Source of the DNA: Clostridium sp.
Lineage (GTDB): Bacteria > Bacillota > Clostridia > Clostridiales > Clostridiaceae
Assembly (NCBI RefSeq): GCF_017888565.1
Contig: NZ_JAGHFX010000058.1
Span: 62,001 to 126,000 of the forward strand
Direction of reading: 5' to 3'
DNA length: 64,000 nucleotides
The translations under genes were made by a program, and so were the position numbers. The notes beneath the pieces were generated by a model. It was given only the letters and a program-made list of their open reading frames with translations, had not been told where the DNA came from and ran no database searches. Positions 54,517 to 63,046 of the stretch are shown here, in pieces; positions within the stretch are counted from its first letter, which is position 1, and each line of letters starts with the position of its first letter.

Positions 54517-54867
54517 ATGTCTATGGAAAGAATTGATTATTACAGAGACTTACAACCATTACATGATAAATGCAAAAGGCTTATATCTTTTCATGTTATT
54601 ATTACACTGACAGATGGAAGTACAATTGACGGAATTATTGAGGATGTAGATAGAGAGCGTGTTATAGTATTAGTTGGAGAAGATGTAATGGAAGCAGAAA
54701 ATGAAAATGAATCTGATCCACAACGACAATTCCATGGCGGTGGCCGACCAAGAAGAAGGTTTAGACGCTTTAGAAGGAGAGGTCTTCCTCTTGGTAATTT
54801 AGCTGCATTGGCTTTATTAGGATACCCTTTCTATGCTCCACCATTTCCATTTTTATATAATTTCTAG
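54517..54867 (+). CDS. Small protein with Sm-like strand region and Arg-rich tail
   Basis: 116 residues, not a named family to me. Residues about 15-55 (LISFHVIITLTDGSTIDGII, VIVLVGEDVMEAE) look like a small beta-barrel segment. Residues 70-92 are Arg-rich (RRRFRRFRRRG) and the end is aromatic and proline-rich (YPFYAPPFPFLYNF). The tail composition resembles spore coat proteins. AAAGGAG precedes ATG. It stands alone after a terminator. Confidence 0.7.
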   Translation: MSMERIDYYRDLQPLHDKCKRLISFHVIITLTDGSTIDGIIEDVDRERVIVLVGEDVMEAENENESDPQRQFHGGGRPRRRFRRFRRRGLPLGNLAALALLGYPFYAPPFPFLYNF

Positions 54868-54969
54868 ACTTATTAGAGAAAATAATAAATTAAAAAATAC
54901 TTAATTTAGAAAAAATAATTAGAAGTAGAAGAACATAAGTATTGTTGTTATACACGGACAACAGATTTT

Positions 54970-55023
54970 CTAATAATAACTGGAAGCGATTTTTATTTAA
55001 AAATTGTTTTCAGTTATTATTTT
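54970..55023. terminator. Long imperfect hairpin before YidC-like gene
   Basis: AATAATAACTGgAAgCgATTTTT folds on AAAAATtGtTTtCAGTTATTATT, followed by TTAT. A smaller hairpin (TGTTGT/ACAACA) precedes it at 54943-54964. Confidence 0.65.
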
Positions 55024-55083
55024 ATATCTAAGGTAGTTAATTTAAAAAGTTTATATAAAAGTTATTTAAATTAATTCCACATA

Positions 55084-55131
55084 TTGACATTCTATATTCA
55101 ACAACATATAATGAGTTACAATATAACTCAT
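55084..55131 (+). promoter_or_regulatory. Consensus promoter overlapped by a palindrome
   Basis: TTGACA (55084-55089), exactly 17 bases, TATAAT (55107-55112): both boxes are perfect sigma-A. ATGAGTTA-CAATA-TAACTCAT (55111-55131), perfect eight-base arms, overlaps the -10 and transcription start. A fully consensus promoter needs restraint, so the palindrome is probably a repressor site. The repressor is not identified. Confidence 0.8.
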
Positions 55132-55147
55132 AGGAGGTGAAGCATAT

Positions 55148-55378
55148 ATGAAATTTGATATGCTGTATCTAATTCAATTAGTTTCTATTTTTAGTATTGC
55201 AACTTACATATATATATGCTTTAAAGGCTATGTTTATAAGAATAAGGGAAAATTTAATAAAGTCATTTTTAATAATTCGATTAACAAAGAAAAATTGGAT
55301 TTTTCTAAAAATTTAAATTCTGATAAATATAAAACCTATGAGAAAATAGATATATGGCGGTATTGTACTTTGTTTTAA
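55148..55378 (+). CDS. Small membrane-anchored ORF upstream of YidC-like gene
   Basis: 76 residues with GGAGGTG in front and a consensus promoter. One N-terminal helix (MLYLIQLVSIFSIATYIYIC) then a Lys/Asn-rich hydrophilic end. It may be a separate small protein, a leader ORF that couples translation to the next gene, or the former signal-anchor part of YidC put out of frame. The next gene lacks its own ribosome binding site, which favours one of the last two. Not recognised by family. Confidence 0.5.
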   Translation: MKFDMLYLIQLVSIFSIATYIYICFKGYVYKNKGKFNKVIFNNSINKEKLDFSKNLNSDKYKTYEKIDIWRYCTLF

Positions 55379-55407
55379 AATGATGTCTTATAAATATATT
55401 TAAATCT

Positions 55408-56016
55408 ATGATAGAGTTTGCATTTCAAATAACAGGGGATTGGGGTATAGCTATAGTGTTGCTAACAATAACTGTAAAGTTATTAATGCTCCCTTTTTCT
55501 ATAAAGCAAAGAATTGCTATGAAAAAGCAGATAGTTTTTTCTAAGGAAATAGAGGCTGTTAAGGAAAAATATAAAAATAATAAAAAAAGGCAAGATGAGG
55601 AGTTAAATAAGCTTTACTTAAATAACTCTAAAGGAATGTTTGGATGTTTTCTTTCACTAGTGCAATTACCAATAATATCTGGATTATATATGTCTATATC
55701 AAGGCTTCCAGTTGAAGCTATGACAATGCTGATTCCTTGGGCTATGAAGATAGGTAGTACAGATGATAAGTTTATTGTTCCATTAATATATACTATAGTT
55801 TCGATATTACCAAGTATAATTTCATACTTGAAGATTTTTAATAGTAATGAAGAACCTATAAGTATAAAATCTATTATTCCAATGTTACTATTTGGATTAG
55901 TTATAACAGTAAAAGCACCTATAGGACTTGGAATTTACTTTATAACTTCAAGTATATTCACATTAGTAGAGGATATTGGTTTTAAAATATATAGTAAAAA
56001 CAAAGTTTTCGCTTAA
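55408..56016 (+). CDS. YidC/Oxa1-family membrane insertase, N-terminally short
   Basis: 202 residues, whereas typical Gram-positive YidC is 250-290. It keeps the core: helix 1 (GIAIVLLTITVKLLMLPFSI KQR), the coiled cytoplasmic loop (VKEKYKNNKKRQDEELNKL), LSLVQLPIISGLYMSI and three more helices. The usual signal peptide and outer segment are missing, and no ribosome binding site precedes ATG 55408; in-frame codons upstream run to a stop at 55381. May be a broken or coupled gene together with the ORF before it. A housekeeping YidC is probably elsewhere. Confidence 0.7.
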   Translation: MIEFAFQITGDWGIAIVLLTITVKLLMLPFSIKQRIAMKKQIVFSKEIEAVKEKYKNNKKRQDEELNKLYLNNSKGMFGCFLSLVQLPIISGLYMSISRLPVEAMTMLIPWAMKIGSTDDKFIVPLIYTIVSILPSIISYLKIFNSNEEPISIKSIIPMLLFGLVITVKAPIGLGIYFITSSIFTLVEDIGFKIYSKNKVFA

Positions 56017-56020
56017 ATTA

Positions 56021-56056
56021 AAAAGGATTTAAAGTTTTGCTTTAAATCCTTTTATT
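56021..56056 (+). terminator. Terminator after YidC-like gene
   Basis: AAAAGGATTTAAAG/CTTTAAATCCTTTT stem followed by ATTCTTTT. Confidence 0.88.
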
Positions 56057-56087
56057 CTTTTAACCAGCTTTTATAAAACTTAAGGTT

Positions 56088-56144
56088 TCGTAAGAAATTT
56101 TTATAAGAGTCGTAAGGTGTGTAATTTAAAATTAGCACTATAAG
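56088..56144 (+). promoter_or_regulatory. VanR-box-like direct repeats at the vanY promoter
   Basis: TCGTAAGAAATT (56088-56099) matches the VanR 12-base site TCGTANGAAAWT as I recall it. TCGTAAGGTGTG (56110-56121) is a weaker copy, 22 bases on, two helical turns. With -10 TATAAG at 56139-56144 the second copy covers the poor -35 position, the layout of an activator-dependent promoter. Confidence 0.7.
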
Positions 56145-56165
56145 GTTAGAAGAGGAGTGTAAAAG

Positions 56166-56894
56166 ATGAAAAGAGGATTAAAAAGATTTTTATTATTTAT
56201 TTTAGTAGGTTTTGGAGCGTTATATTTATTAAAAAGTGATGTTTTATTTATAAAGGATTTAATTATTAATGAGAGTGAGAGTAATTTAAATAAGGGTGAC
56301 AAGGGGGTAGATGGAAATAATATTAATATAAAACCCGATTCTAATTCAAATGATAATTTACTTTTAGTAAATAAAGATCATGGATTAAGTAAAAACTATA
56401 AACCTAAAAATTTAACCATTCCTGATATACCATTTACTGATATAGTAAATAATGAAGAAAAACATGTGGCAGGAATCATTGTTAAACCATTAGAAAATTT
56501 AGTAAGGAAAGCTAAAGATGATGGTATAATACTATTAGGCAATTCAGGATATAGATCATATAAATCACAAAAAAATACATTTAATGATAGAGTAAAATCT
56601 CAAGGAATAGAAAATGCTGAGGCATATGTTGCTAAGCCAGGATTTAGTGAGCATCAAACAGGCTTATGTATTGATATTACTAATGAAGAAAATTATTTAA
56701 TTCAAGGAACAAAAGAAGGAGATTGGCTTGCAGAAAATAGTTATAGATTTGGGTTTATTATAAGATATCCATTAGGAAAAGAAGATATAACAGGAATTGA
56801 ATATGAACCTTGGCATATAAGATATGTAGGTGAAGAGGCTGCTAAATATATATATGAAAATGGAATTACTTTAGAGGAATATTTAGGAAAATAG
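56166..56894 (+). CDS. vanY: VanY-type D-alanyl-D-alanine carboxypeptidase
   Basis: 242 residues. One N-terminal membrane anchor (FLLFILVGFGALYLLK), a Ser/Asn-rich linker and a zinc peptidase domain from about 100. Metal and catalytic motifs: SGYRSYKSQ, SEHQTGLCIDIT (S-x-H-x(6)-D) and EPWHIRYVG (E-x-x-H). Acts outside the membrane, trimming the last D-Ala from peptidoglycan pentapeptides, so it lowers vancomycin targets. Stands at the head of vanY-vanR-vanS; no vanH, D-Ala-D-Lac/Ser ligase or vanX is present, so resistance on its own is unlikely. Name is by family and context. Confidence 0.85.
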   Translation: MKRGLKRFLLFILVGFGALYLLKSDVLFIKDLIINESESNLNKGDKGVDGNNINIKPDSNSNDNLLLVNKDHGLSKNYKPKNLTIPDIPFTDIVNNEEKHVAGIIVKPLENLVRKAKDDGIILLGNSGYRSYKSQKNTFNDRVKSQGIENAEAYVAKPGFSEHQTGLCIDITNEENYLIQGTKEGDWLAENSYRFGFIIRYPLGKEDITGIEYEPWHIRYVGEEAAKYIYENGITLEEYLGK

Positions 56895-56913
56895 TTATTT
56901 AGATGGAGGATAA

Positions 56914-57606
56914 ATGAATAATAATATATTAGTGATAGATGATGAAAAGGAAATAAGGGACTTACTAGAAATAAATCTTAAAAATGAGGGATATAATGTT
57001 TTAAAGGCGAGTAATGGCGAAAAAGCATTAGAAATATTAGATAAAGAAGAAATTCATTTAATGGTTTTAGATATAATGATGCCGGAGATGGATGGATTAG
57101 AAGTTTGTAGGAGAGTAAGAGAAAAGTATAATATACCAATACTTATGTTAAGTGCAAAAACAGAAGATATGGATAAAATACAAGGAATTATGACAGGTGC
57201 TGATGATTATGTATGTAAGCCATTCAATCATTTAGAGCTTACAGTTAGGATAAGGGCATTGCTTAGACGAGCATATTTTTTAAATAATAAAATGCAAGCT
57301 TCAGATAATATAATAAGAATTGAATCAATGATTATAGATAAGAGTAAGCACAAGGTAACAATAGATGATAATGATGTATCTTTAACGGCGAGAGAGTTTG
57401 AAATTTTATATTTATTAGCAACAAATAGAGGGAGAGTTTTTAGTACCGAAGAAATATTTGAGAAAGTTTGGAAGGAGAGATACTATCAATCTAATAATAC
57501 TGTAATGGTACATATGAGCAGGCTTAGAGATAAATTAGAACAATTCATGGAGGGAAATAAAATAATTCATACTGTATGGGGAGTTGGTTATAAAATTGAA
57601 AAATAA
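56914..57606 (+). CDS. vanR: VanR-type OmpR-family response regulator
   Basis: 230 residues. Receiver with DDEKE, phospho-Asp53 in MVLDIMMPEMDG, LSAKTED and CKPFNHLEL. Winged helix with LTAREFEILYLLATNRGR and TVWGVGYKI. Follows vanY by 19 bases and overlaps the kinase gene. Closest in style to VanR regulators of clostridial vanG-like loci. Should bind the boxes before vanY and so control its own operon. Confidence 0.87.
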   Translation: MNNNILVIDDEKEIRDLLEINLKNEGYNVLKASNGEKALEILDKEEIHLMVLDIMMPEMDGLEVCRRVREKYNIPILMLSAKTEDMDKIQGIMTGADDYVCKPFNHLELTVRIRALLRRAYFLNNKMQASDNIIRIESMIIDKSKHKVTIDDNDVSLTAREFEILYLLATNRGRVFSTEEIFEKVWKERYYQSNNTVMVHMSRLRDKLEQFMEGNKIIHTVWGVGYKIEK

Positions 57607-58705
57607 GAGAATATATAGAGCATGGTTATATTCAGTAGTTGATATAATAAAATCTTTAGCATTAACTGCTTTGATATTTTTTATTACCAAAATTATATTG
57701 GATTACTTATACAAAAATACTGATTATGAAATTTTTTGGCATATTTGGGCCTTTTGGCGGTTTATTAAATACGAATTTTTAGATGGATTTATAGCTATAA
57801 TTTTGGGGATATTAATATTTATAATCTTTTACTTATTTATAACAAATAAAAAAACTAAGAGTTTAGTAGCAATAATAAATGAGACTGAAATAATAGCTAA
57901 GGGGGATTTAGATAGATTAATACAAGTTAATTTTAAAGGTGATATGAAAGTATTAGCAGAAAATATAAATAGTATTTCAACTCAACTTAAAAATAGGACT
58001 ATAGAAGAAAGAAAAGCTCAAAAAACAAAAAATGATTTAATAACAAATGTTTCACATGATTTAAGAACTCCGTTAACTTCAATAATTGGATATTTAGAGA
58101 TTATTGATAGTGATAAATATTATGACGAAGTAAGGCTTAGATATTATGCTAATATAGCATATGAAAAATCAAAAAGTTTAAACGTACTTATAAATGATTT
58201 ATTTGAACTTACTAAAATGCAAAATAATACTATAAAATTAGATAAGAATGATATTAATTTAGTTGAGTTATTAGGTCAAGTTGTAGCTTATTTCGAAGTA
58301 CAGCTTAAAAATTCAAATATGGAATCAAGAGTTAACTTTTCAGATGATAAGCTGATTGTTAATGCAGATGGAGGGAAATTAGTTCGAGCATTTGAAAATT
58401 TACTTTCCAATGCAATCAAATATGGTCAGGATGGATATTATGTTGATATAGTTACAAAGGCTGAGGGAAAAATGGCTGTAGTTCAAGTTATAAATTATGG
58501 GCAGTCTATACCATCAGTGGATTTACCATATATATTCGATAGATTTTATAGGATAGAAAAATCAAGGAATAGTAATATAGGGGGATCTGGATTAGGTTTA
58601 TCCATAACAAAAAATATTATAGAGCTTCATAATGGAACTATATCTGCATATAGTGATGATGATAAAACTATATTCGAAGTTAGATTGCCAATAAAACTAA
58701 TTTAA
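57596..58705 (+). CDS. vanS: VanS-type sensor histidine kinase
   Basis: About 369 residues. Two membrane helices (about 10-35 and 72-95) with a roughly 35-residue outer loop rich in Trp/Phe (YEIFWHIWAFWRFIKYEF), then HAMP, HisKA (NVSHDLRTPLTSIIGYLEII) and HATPase (NLLSNAIKYG, GGSGLGLSITK). The start is uncertain: TTG 57584 has GGGGAG directly against it, so TTG 57596 is preferred. Either way it overlaps vanR. Senses wall damage or a glycopeptide in related systems; here the ligand is not known. Confidence 0.85.
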   Translation: MKNKRIYRAWLYSVVDIIKSLALTALIFFITKIILDYLYKNTDYEIFWHIWAFWRFIKYEFLDGFIAIILGILIFIIFYLFITNKKTKSLVAIINETEIIAKGDLDRLIQVNFKGDMKVLAENINSISTQLKNRTIEERKAQKTKNDLITNVSHDLRTPLTSIIGYLEIIDSDKYYDEVRLRYYANIAYEKSKSLNVLINDLFELTKMQNNTIKLDKNDINLVELLGQVVAYFEVQLKNSNMESRVNFSDDKLIVNADGGKLVRAFENLLSNAIKYGQDGYYVDIVTKAEGKMAVVQVINYGQSIPSVDLPYIFDRFYRIEKSRNSNIGGSGLGLSITKNIIELHNGTISAYSDDDKTIFEVRLPIKLI

Positions 58706-58873
58706 TAATAAATAATATTTAATTATTATGTTAATAATCTATTTTGTAAAAAAATAGTATGTGATAAAATATAGATAAGCTTAGTGAAGAACTTATATGC
58801 AACTAAAGAATATATCTAATTAATAGTGCTTAAGTATTATTAGCATTAAAAAAATATGTAATAAATAATAAAG

Positions 58874-58887
58874 TTTAAACGTTTAAA
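58874..58887. promoter_or_regulatory. Palindrome TTTAAACGTTTAAA before Tim44-like gene
   Basis: Perfect 14-base palindrome with a central CG, directly before the AAAGGG ribosome binding site. It resembles a catabolite control element apart from the two outer positions. Might be a CcpA-type or other LacI-family site. Confidence 0.4.
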
Positions 58888-58899
58888 GGGATGAGAGTA

Positions 58900-59703
58900 A
58901 TGAAGGATTTTAAGGTTAGTGATTTTCTAAAAAGAGTTTCAGTAGTAATATTGGTAATTTTGGTTGTGAATGGACCAGTAGTTGCTTATGCTAGAGCCGG
59001 CGGAGGCGGAGGCGGAGGAGGCGGAGGTGGCGGTGGAGGTGGCGGCGGAAGCAGAAGCTCATCTCATGGTGGGGCACCAGGTGGAAGTTATAGAGGGAGA
59101 AGCAATCCAATATCTTCAATAATTAATCTTGGAATGTTTGCTATTATTGGATCAGCAGGAACAATTATTTTAAAAGTAAGACTTAGCAAAAAGAAAGCAA
59201 AAAGTATTTCTGCCATAAAGAACTTGGCTAAGAGTGATTATAATTGGGATTATGATAGTATAAAGAATGATATAGAAGAAGCATTTTATAAAGTTCAAGT
59301 TGCTTGGATGGAAAGAAATCAAGATTTAGCTAAAGAATATATGAGTGAAAAATTATACATAAGGCATAGATCAAAAACAGAATGGATGAAAGTAAGAAAA
59401 GAAAAAAACATCCTAGAAAAAATGAAATTAATAAGTGCTATTCCTATTGCATTGAAGGATCAAGATGGAACTAATGAAGATTCTTTATGGGTTCATATAA
59501 AAGCAAAATCAATTGATTATACAATAAAAGAGGAAACTAATGAAATAATAGAAGGCAATAAGTATAGAACTACTCATTTTGAAGAGTATTGGAAATTTGT
59601 AAAAAATAAAAAAAGATGGATATTAGATGAAATAAGACAAATTGATGATATTAATGATTTAGATTTTTTTGATATAAATATCAAAGATAAGGAATCCAAT
59701 TAA
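58900..59703 (+). CDS. Tim44-like domain protein with polyglycine tract
   Basis: 267 residues from ATG 58900 (AAAGGG upstream). A signal or anchor helix (about 10-32), then a run of 17 glycines encoded by GGA/GGC/GGT units, a Ser/Gly/Arg-rich stretch and a second membrane helix (about 75-95). A Tim44/NTF2-like domain follows (about 105-260, IEEAFYKVQVAWMERNQDLA, YWKFVKNKKRWILDEI). Bacterial Tim44-like proteins are membrane-linked and of unclear role, perhaps binding peptides or lipids. The GC-rich tract is striking in this genome and can slip in steps of three bases. Confidence 0.78.
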   Translation: MKDFKVSDFLKRVSVVILVILVVNGPVVAYARAGGGGGGGGGGGGGGGGGSRSSSHGGAPGGSYRGRSNPISSIINLGMFAIIGSAGTIILKVRLSKKKAKSISAIKNLAKSDYNWDYDSIKNDIEEAFYKVQVAWMERNQDLAKEYMSEKLYIRHRSKTEWMKVRKEKNILEKMKLISAIPIALKDQDGTNEDSLWVHIKAKSIDYTIKEETNEIIEGNKYRTTHFEEYWKFVKNKKRWILDEIRQIDDINDLDFFDINIKDKESN

Positions 59704-59734
59704 TATTAAATATATTGATATTCTATCTCGTTAA

Positions 59735-59778
59735 AAAGAAGCCGCTTATAATATTTTTATTGTAGGTGGCTTCTTTAT
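59735..59778 (+). terminator. Terminator after Tim44-like gene
   Basis: AAAGAAGCC and GGCTTCTTT with an inner CGCTTATAAT/ATTGTAGGT imperfect stem; followed by ATAATACTTT. Confidence 0.75.
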
Positions 59779-59806
59779 AATACTTTAATAAAAATCTAAA
59801 GAAATT

Positions 59807-59846
59807 TAATGTAGTTACTTTAAATCCCTTTTTAGTAACTACATTA
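59807..59846. repeat. Perfect 13-base inverted repeat upstream of trkA
   Basis: TAATGTAGTTACT and AGTAACTACATTA flank a 14-base loop with TCCCTTTTT. Could be a terminator remnant or regulator site. No other strong signal lies between it and trkA except TGTAAT/ATTACA at 59971-59996, overlapping a TATAAT. Confidence 0.5.
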
Positions 59847-60031
59847 GTTATATAAAATTTAAGCCTTAATCTAGATTATAGCGAGATCTAACTATCTTTA
59901 TTTTAAAAGCATATCAAAAATTAATATTACTAAAATTTTTATCAATTTAATGACTATGATTAATATTATTTGTAATGTATAATATGAAGTATTACACATA
60001 AGAGTAACATTAGTTAACAAGGAGAATAAAA

Positions 60032-61396
60032 ATGAACATTATTATAGTCGGTGCAGGTAAAGTAGGATATACCTTAACCAAATATCTATCTATGGATGGA
60101 GACAACATAACTATTATAGATAATAAAGATGCAGCTTTAGAACATATTAACAACAATTTAGATGTTATGTGTGTTAAAGGAAATTGTACTAGTTTAAAAG
60201 TTCTTGATGAGGCTGGCATAAGAGGAGCTGATTTATTAATTTCAGTAACTGATAGTGATGAATTGAATATGCTTTGTTCTTTAGCATCTAAGAAATTAGG
60301 AGTTAAGCATACTATAGCTAGAGTCAGAACTCCAGATTATGATGAAGATATAACTTTATTAACTGAAGCTGTAGGAATAGATTTAGTAATAAATCCAGAA
60401 AAAGCTGCAGCAATGGAAATAGCTAAGTTAATTAAGTATCCATCAGTTTGTAGTATAGATAATTTTTCCGATGGTAAAGTAAATTTAGTTGGATTCAAGA
60501 TATCTGACGATACAGCTCTTGAAGGCAAAAAAGTAAGCGATATTACCTTTATTAGAGGGAATGTACTTTTTTGTGGAGTTGAGAGAAATGATGAATTTAT
60601 AATGCCTAGAGGAGACTATATTTTCCATAAAGATGATAGAGTATATGTCATAGGTGAACATAAAGACATTCAAAATTTATTTAATAAACTAGGTAAATAT
60701 AAGAAAAAAGTAAAGAGAGCTATGATTATAGGTGGAGGCAAAATTGGATATTACCTTGCTAAAATTATTGGCGAAGTTGGCGTTAATTGTAAGATAATAG
60801 AAAGAGATTTAAACATCTGTGAAGAACTTAATAATCTTTTACCAAATTCTATAATAATTAATGGAGATGGTATGGATGAAGAGTTATTATTATCTGAAAG
60901 TTTACTAGAAGTTGATAGTTTTATTACTTTAACAGGAAGAGATGAAGATAATATAATTGCATCTCTTTTAGCAAGTAGTAAATCTGTAGATAATGTAATA
61001 ACTAAAATAACAAGAGATAATTATAGGGAAATAGGAAAAACAGTAGGAATAAACTCTATAGTAAATCCAAAGTTAGTTACTGCATATAAAATATTAAGGT
61101 ATGTAAGAACTTTAAGAAATAAGAAAAAAAGCTCTATAGAAAATATATATAGAATTTGTAATGATAAAGCAGAGTCAGTAGAGTTTATAGTTGGCAATGA
61201 CACTAAAAATATAAATATAAAATTCAAAAATGTAGAGTTTAATGAGGATATTTTAGTAGCTACAATTGTTAGAAATAATAAAATAATCATTCCAACAGGG
61301 GATGATTGCTTAAAGATAAATGATAGAGTAATTATTATAACTAAAAATATGAAGCTTTTAAATATTGATGACATCTTCGCTGGAGGTGGCAGATAA
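60032..61396 (+). CDS. trkA: TrkA-type potassium uptake regulatory subunit
   Basis: 454 residues with two RCK repeats. First nucleotide-binding site MNIIIVGAGKVGYTL (about 1-15), second MIIGGGKIGYYLA (about 230); RCK-C domains at about 135-215 and 370-454. Cytoplasmic ring that gates the membrane subunit in response to NAD(H)/ATP, and in many Firmicutes c-di-AMP. AAGGAG precedes ATG. It ends one base before trkH, so the two are one operon. Confidence 0.92.
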   Translation: MNIIIVGAGKVGYTLTKYLSMDGDNITIIDNKDAALEHINNNLDVMCVKGNCTSLKVLDEAGIRGADLLISVTDSDELNMLCSLASKKLGVKHTIARVRTPDYDEDITLLTEAVGIDLVINPEKAAAMEIAKLIKYPSVCSIDNFSDGKVNLVGFKISDDTALEGKKVSDITFIRGNVLFCGVERNDEFIMPRGDYIFHKDDRVYVIGEHKDIQNLFNKLGKYKKKVKRAMIIGGGKIGYYLAKIIGEVGVNCKIIERDLNICEELNNLLPNSIIINGDGMDEELLLSESLLEVDSFITLTGRDEDNIIASLLASSKSVDNVITKITRDNYREIGKTVGINSIVNPKLVTAYKILRYVRTLRNKKKSSIENIYRICNDKAESVEFIVGNDTKNINIKFKNVEFNEDILVATIVRNNKIIIPTGDDCLKINDRVIIITKNMKLLNIDDIFAGGGR

Positions 61397-61397
61397 T

Positions 61398-62846
61398 ATG
61401 AACTATAAAATGGTTCTAAAGGTCTTAGGAAATGTATTGTTATATGAATCAATACTTTTATTAATTCCCTTTGGAATAGCACTAGGGTATGGAGATGGTG
61501 ATAGTTTTGCATTCTTAATAACAATTATTTTGATGATGCCAATAGCTTTAATTTTACGGAGGATAAAAATTAAAGAAAAAGGTATGTATGCAAAAGAAGG
61601 ATTTTTAACTGTAGGACTATCATGGATTGTAATAGCAATTTTTGGAGCAATACCATTTGTTATAAGTGGAGCAATACCATCTTTTATAGATGCATTTTTT
61701 GAAACAGTATCGGGATTTACAACAACAGGTGCATCAATACTTAAAGAAATTCAATCATTACCAAGGGGAATATTATTTTGGAGAAGCTTTACTCATTGGA
61801 TAGGTGGAATGGGATTCTTAATTTTTATATTAGCATTAGTGCCATCTTTAGGATCTAATACAATATATTTATTAAGAGCAGAAAGTCCTGGGCCAAACCC
61901 AGGTAAAATAGTTCCTAAAATAAGTGAAACTGCTAAAATTTTATACATAATATATTTTGTTTTAACTATAATACAGACTATTTTATTAATGATTTCAGGA
62001 CTTTCAGCGTATGATGCTATAATACATGCATTAGGAACTGCAGGAACAGGTGGCTTTTCTAACATGAATTCAAGTGTTGCTGCCTTTGGTAACCCTGCTG
62101 TTGAATGGATAATAACAATATTTATGATATTATTTGGAATTAATTTTGCATTATATTTTCAAGCAATAAGAGGAAATATTAAAAGTTTCTTTAAAAGTGA
62201 AGAACTAAAGTATTATTTATTAATGATTTTAGTATCTATTATATTTATAACAATAAATATTTTGGATTTTAATAATGGAAGTTTAAATGAATCAATAAGG
62301 CAATCATCATTTCAAGTTGCATCTATAATTACAACAACAGGATATGCAACTGTAGATTTTAATTTGTGGCCAACACTTAGTAAAATTATAATAATGGGGC
62401 TTATGATAGCAGGAGCAATGGCAGGTTCTACAGGTGGCGGAGTAAAAACAATAAGAATAGTTATAATGCTAAAAGCTATAAGACGTGGTATAGATAAAAT
62501 ATTGCATCCTAAAAGAATACAAAGTGTTAAAGTAGATGGAAAAGTAGTAGATGAAGAAACTATATCTGGAGTACTCTTATTTATAGGAGCTTATATTGTG
62601 ATTTCATTAATTGCCATGTTTATTGTTGCATTTGATGGGTTTGATTTAGTTACAACATCAACAGCTGTATTAACTGCCATAAGTAATGTTGGACCAGGAT
62701 TTGAAATGGTAGGGCCAACAGGTAACTTTTCAGCATTTTCACCATTAAGTAAAATAATACTATCTTTTTGTATGCTTGCTGGTAGGTTAGAAATATACCC
62801 CATGTTAATTATGTTTAGTAAATCAATTTGGAAAAAGACTTATTAA
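61398..62846 (+). CDS. trkH: TrkH-family potassium channel subunit
   Basis: 482 residues from ATG 61398, chosen because GGAGGTGG at 61382 precedes it and the track's earlier Met lies in trkA. About ten membrane segments and four pore loops. The selectivity Gly residues appear in TVSGFTTTGASI, ALGTAGTGGFS, ITTTGYATVDF and ISNVGPGFE. Membrane pore for potassium uptake, gated by the TrkA ring. Followed by a terminator. Confidence 0.93.
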   Translation: MNYKMVLKVLGNVLLYESILLLIPFGIALGYGDGDSFAFLITIILMMPIALILRRIKIKEKGMYAKEGFLTVGLSWIVIAIFGAIPFVISGAIPSFIDAFFETVSGFTTTGASILKEIQSLPRGILFWRSFTHWIGGMGFLIFILALVPSLGSNTIYLLRAESPGPNPGKIVPKISETAKILYIIYFVLTIIQTILLMISGLSAYDAIIHALGTAGTGGFSNMNSSVAAFGNPAVEWIITIFMILFGINFALYFQAIRGNIKSFFKSEELKYYLLMILVSIIFITINILDFNNGSLNESIRQSSFQVASIITTTGYATVDFNLWPTLSKIIIMGLMIAGAMAGSTGGGVKTIRIVIMLKAIRRGIDKILHPKRIQSVKVDGKVVDEETISGVLLFIGAYIVISLIAMFIVAFDGFDLVTTSTAVLTAISNVGPGFEMVGPTGNFSAFSPLSKIILSFCMLAGRLEIYPMLIMFSKSIWKKTY

Positions 62847-62865
62847 ATAAAATTCGATATAAATT

Positions 62866-62906
62866 AAGGGTATCTAAAGTAATAGCTTTAGATATCCTTT
62901 TTTTAT
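62866..62906 (+). terminator. Terminator of trkAH operon
   Basis: AGGgTATCTAAAG pairs with CTTTAGATAtCCT, then seven T. Confidence 0.9.
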
Positions 62907-63046
62907 TAATTTAAGTTTAAAAAAGGAGAAGGGAATTTAAAATGTGAACTAGTTTACTGCAAACTGAATAGAATAATATGAAGAATATTCCTTAATATTT
63001 CTATTTAGATTTTTATCAAATGAATAATTGAAATGAGTGGTAAATT

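Noticed and set aside
56166-58705. Complete glycopeptide resistance operon
   Set aside because: Only vanY, vanR and vanS types are present; no ligase, dehydrogenase or VanX/VanT genes in the window.
61021-61524. 167-residue minus-strand ORF
   Set aside because: Antisense to trkA and trkH, with improbable composition.
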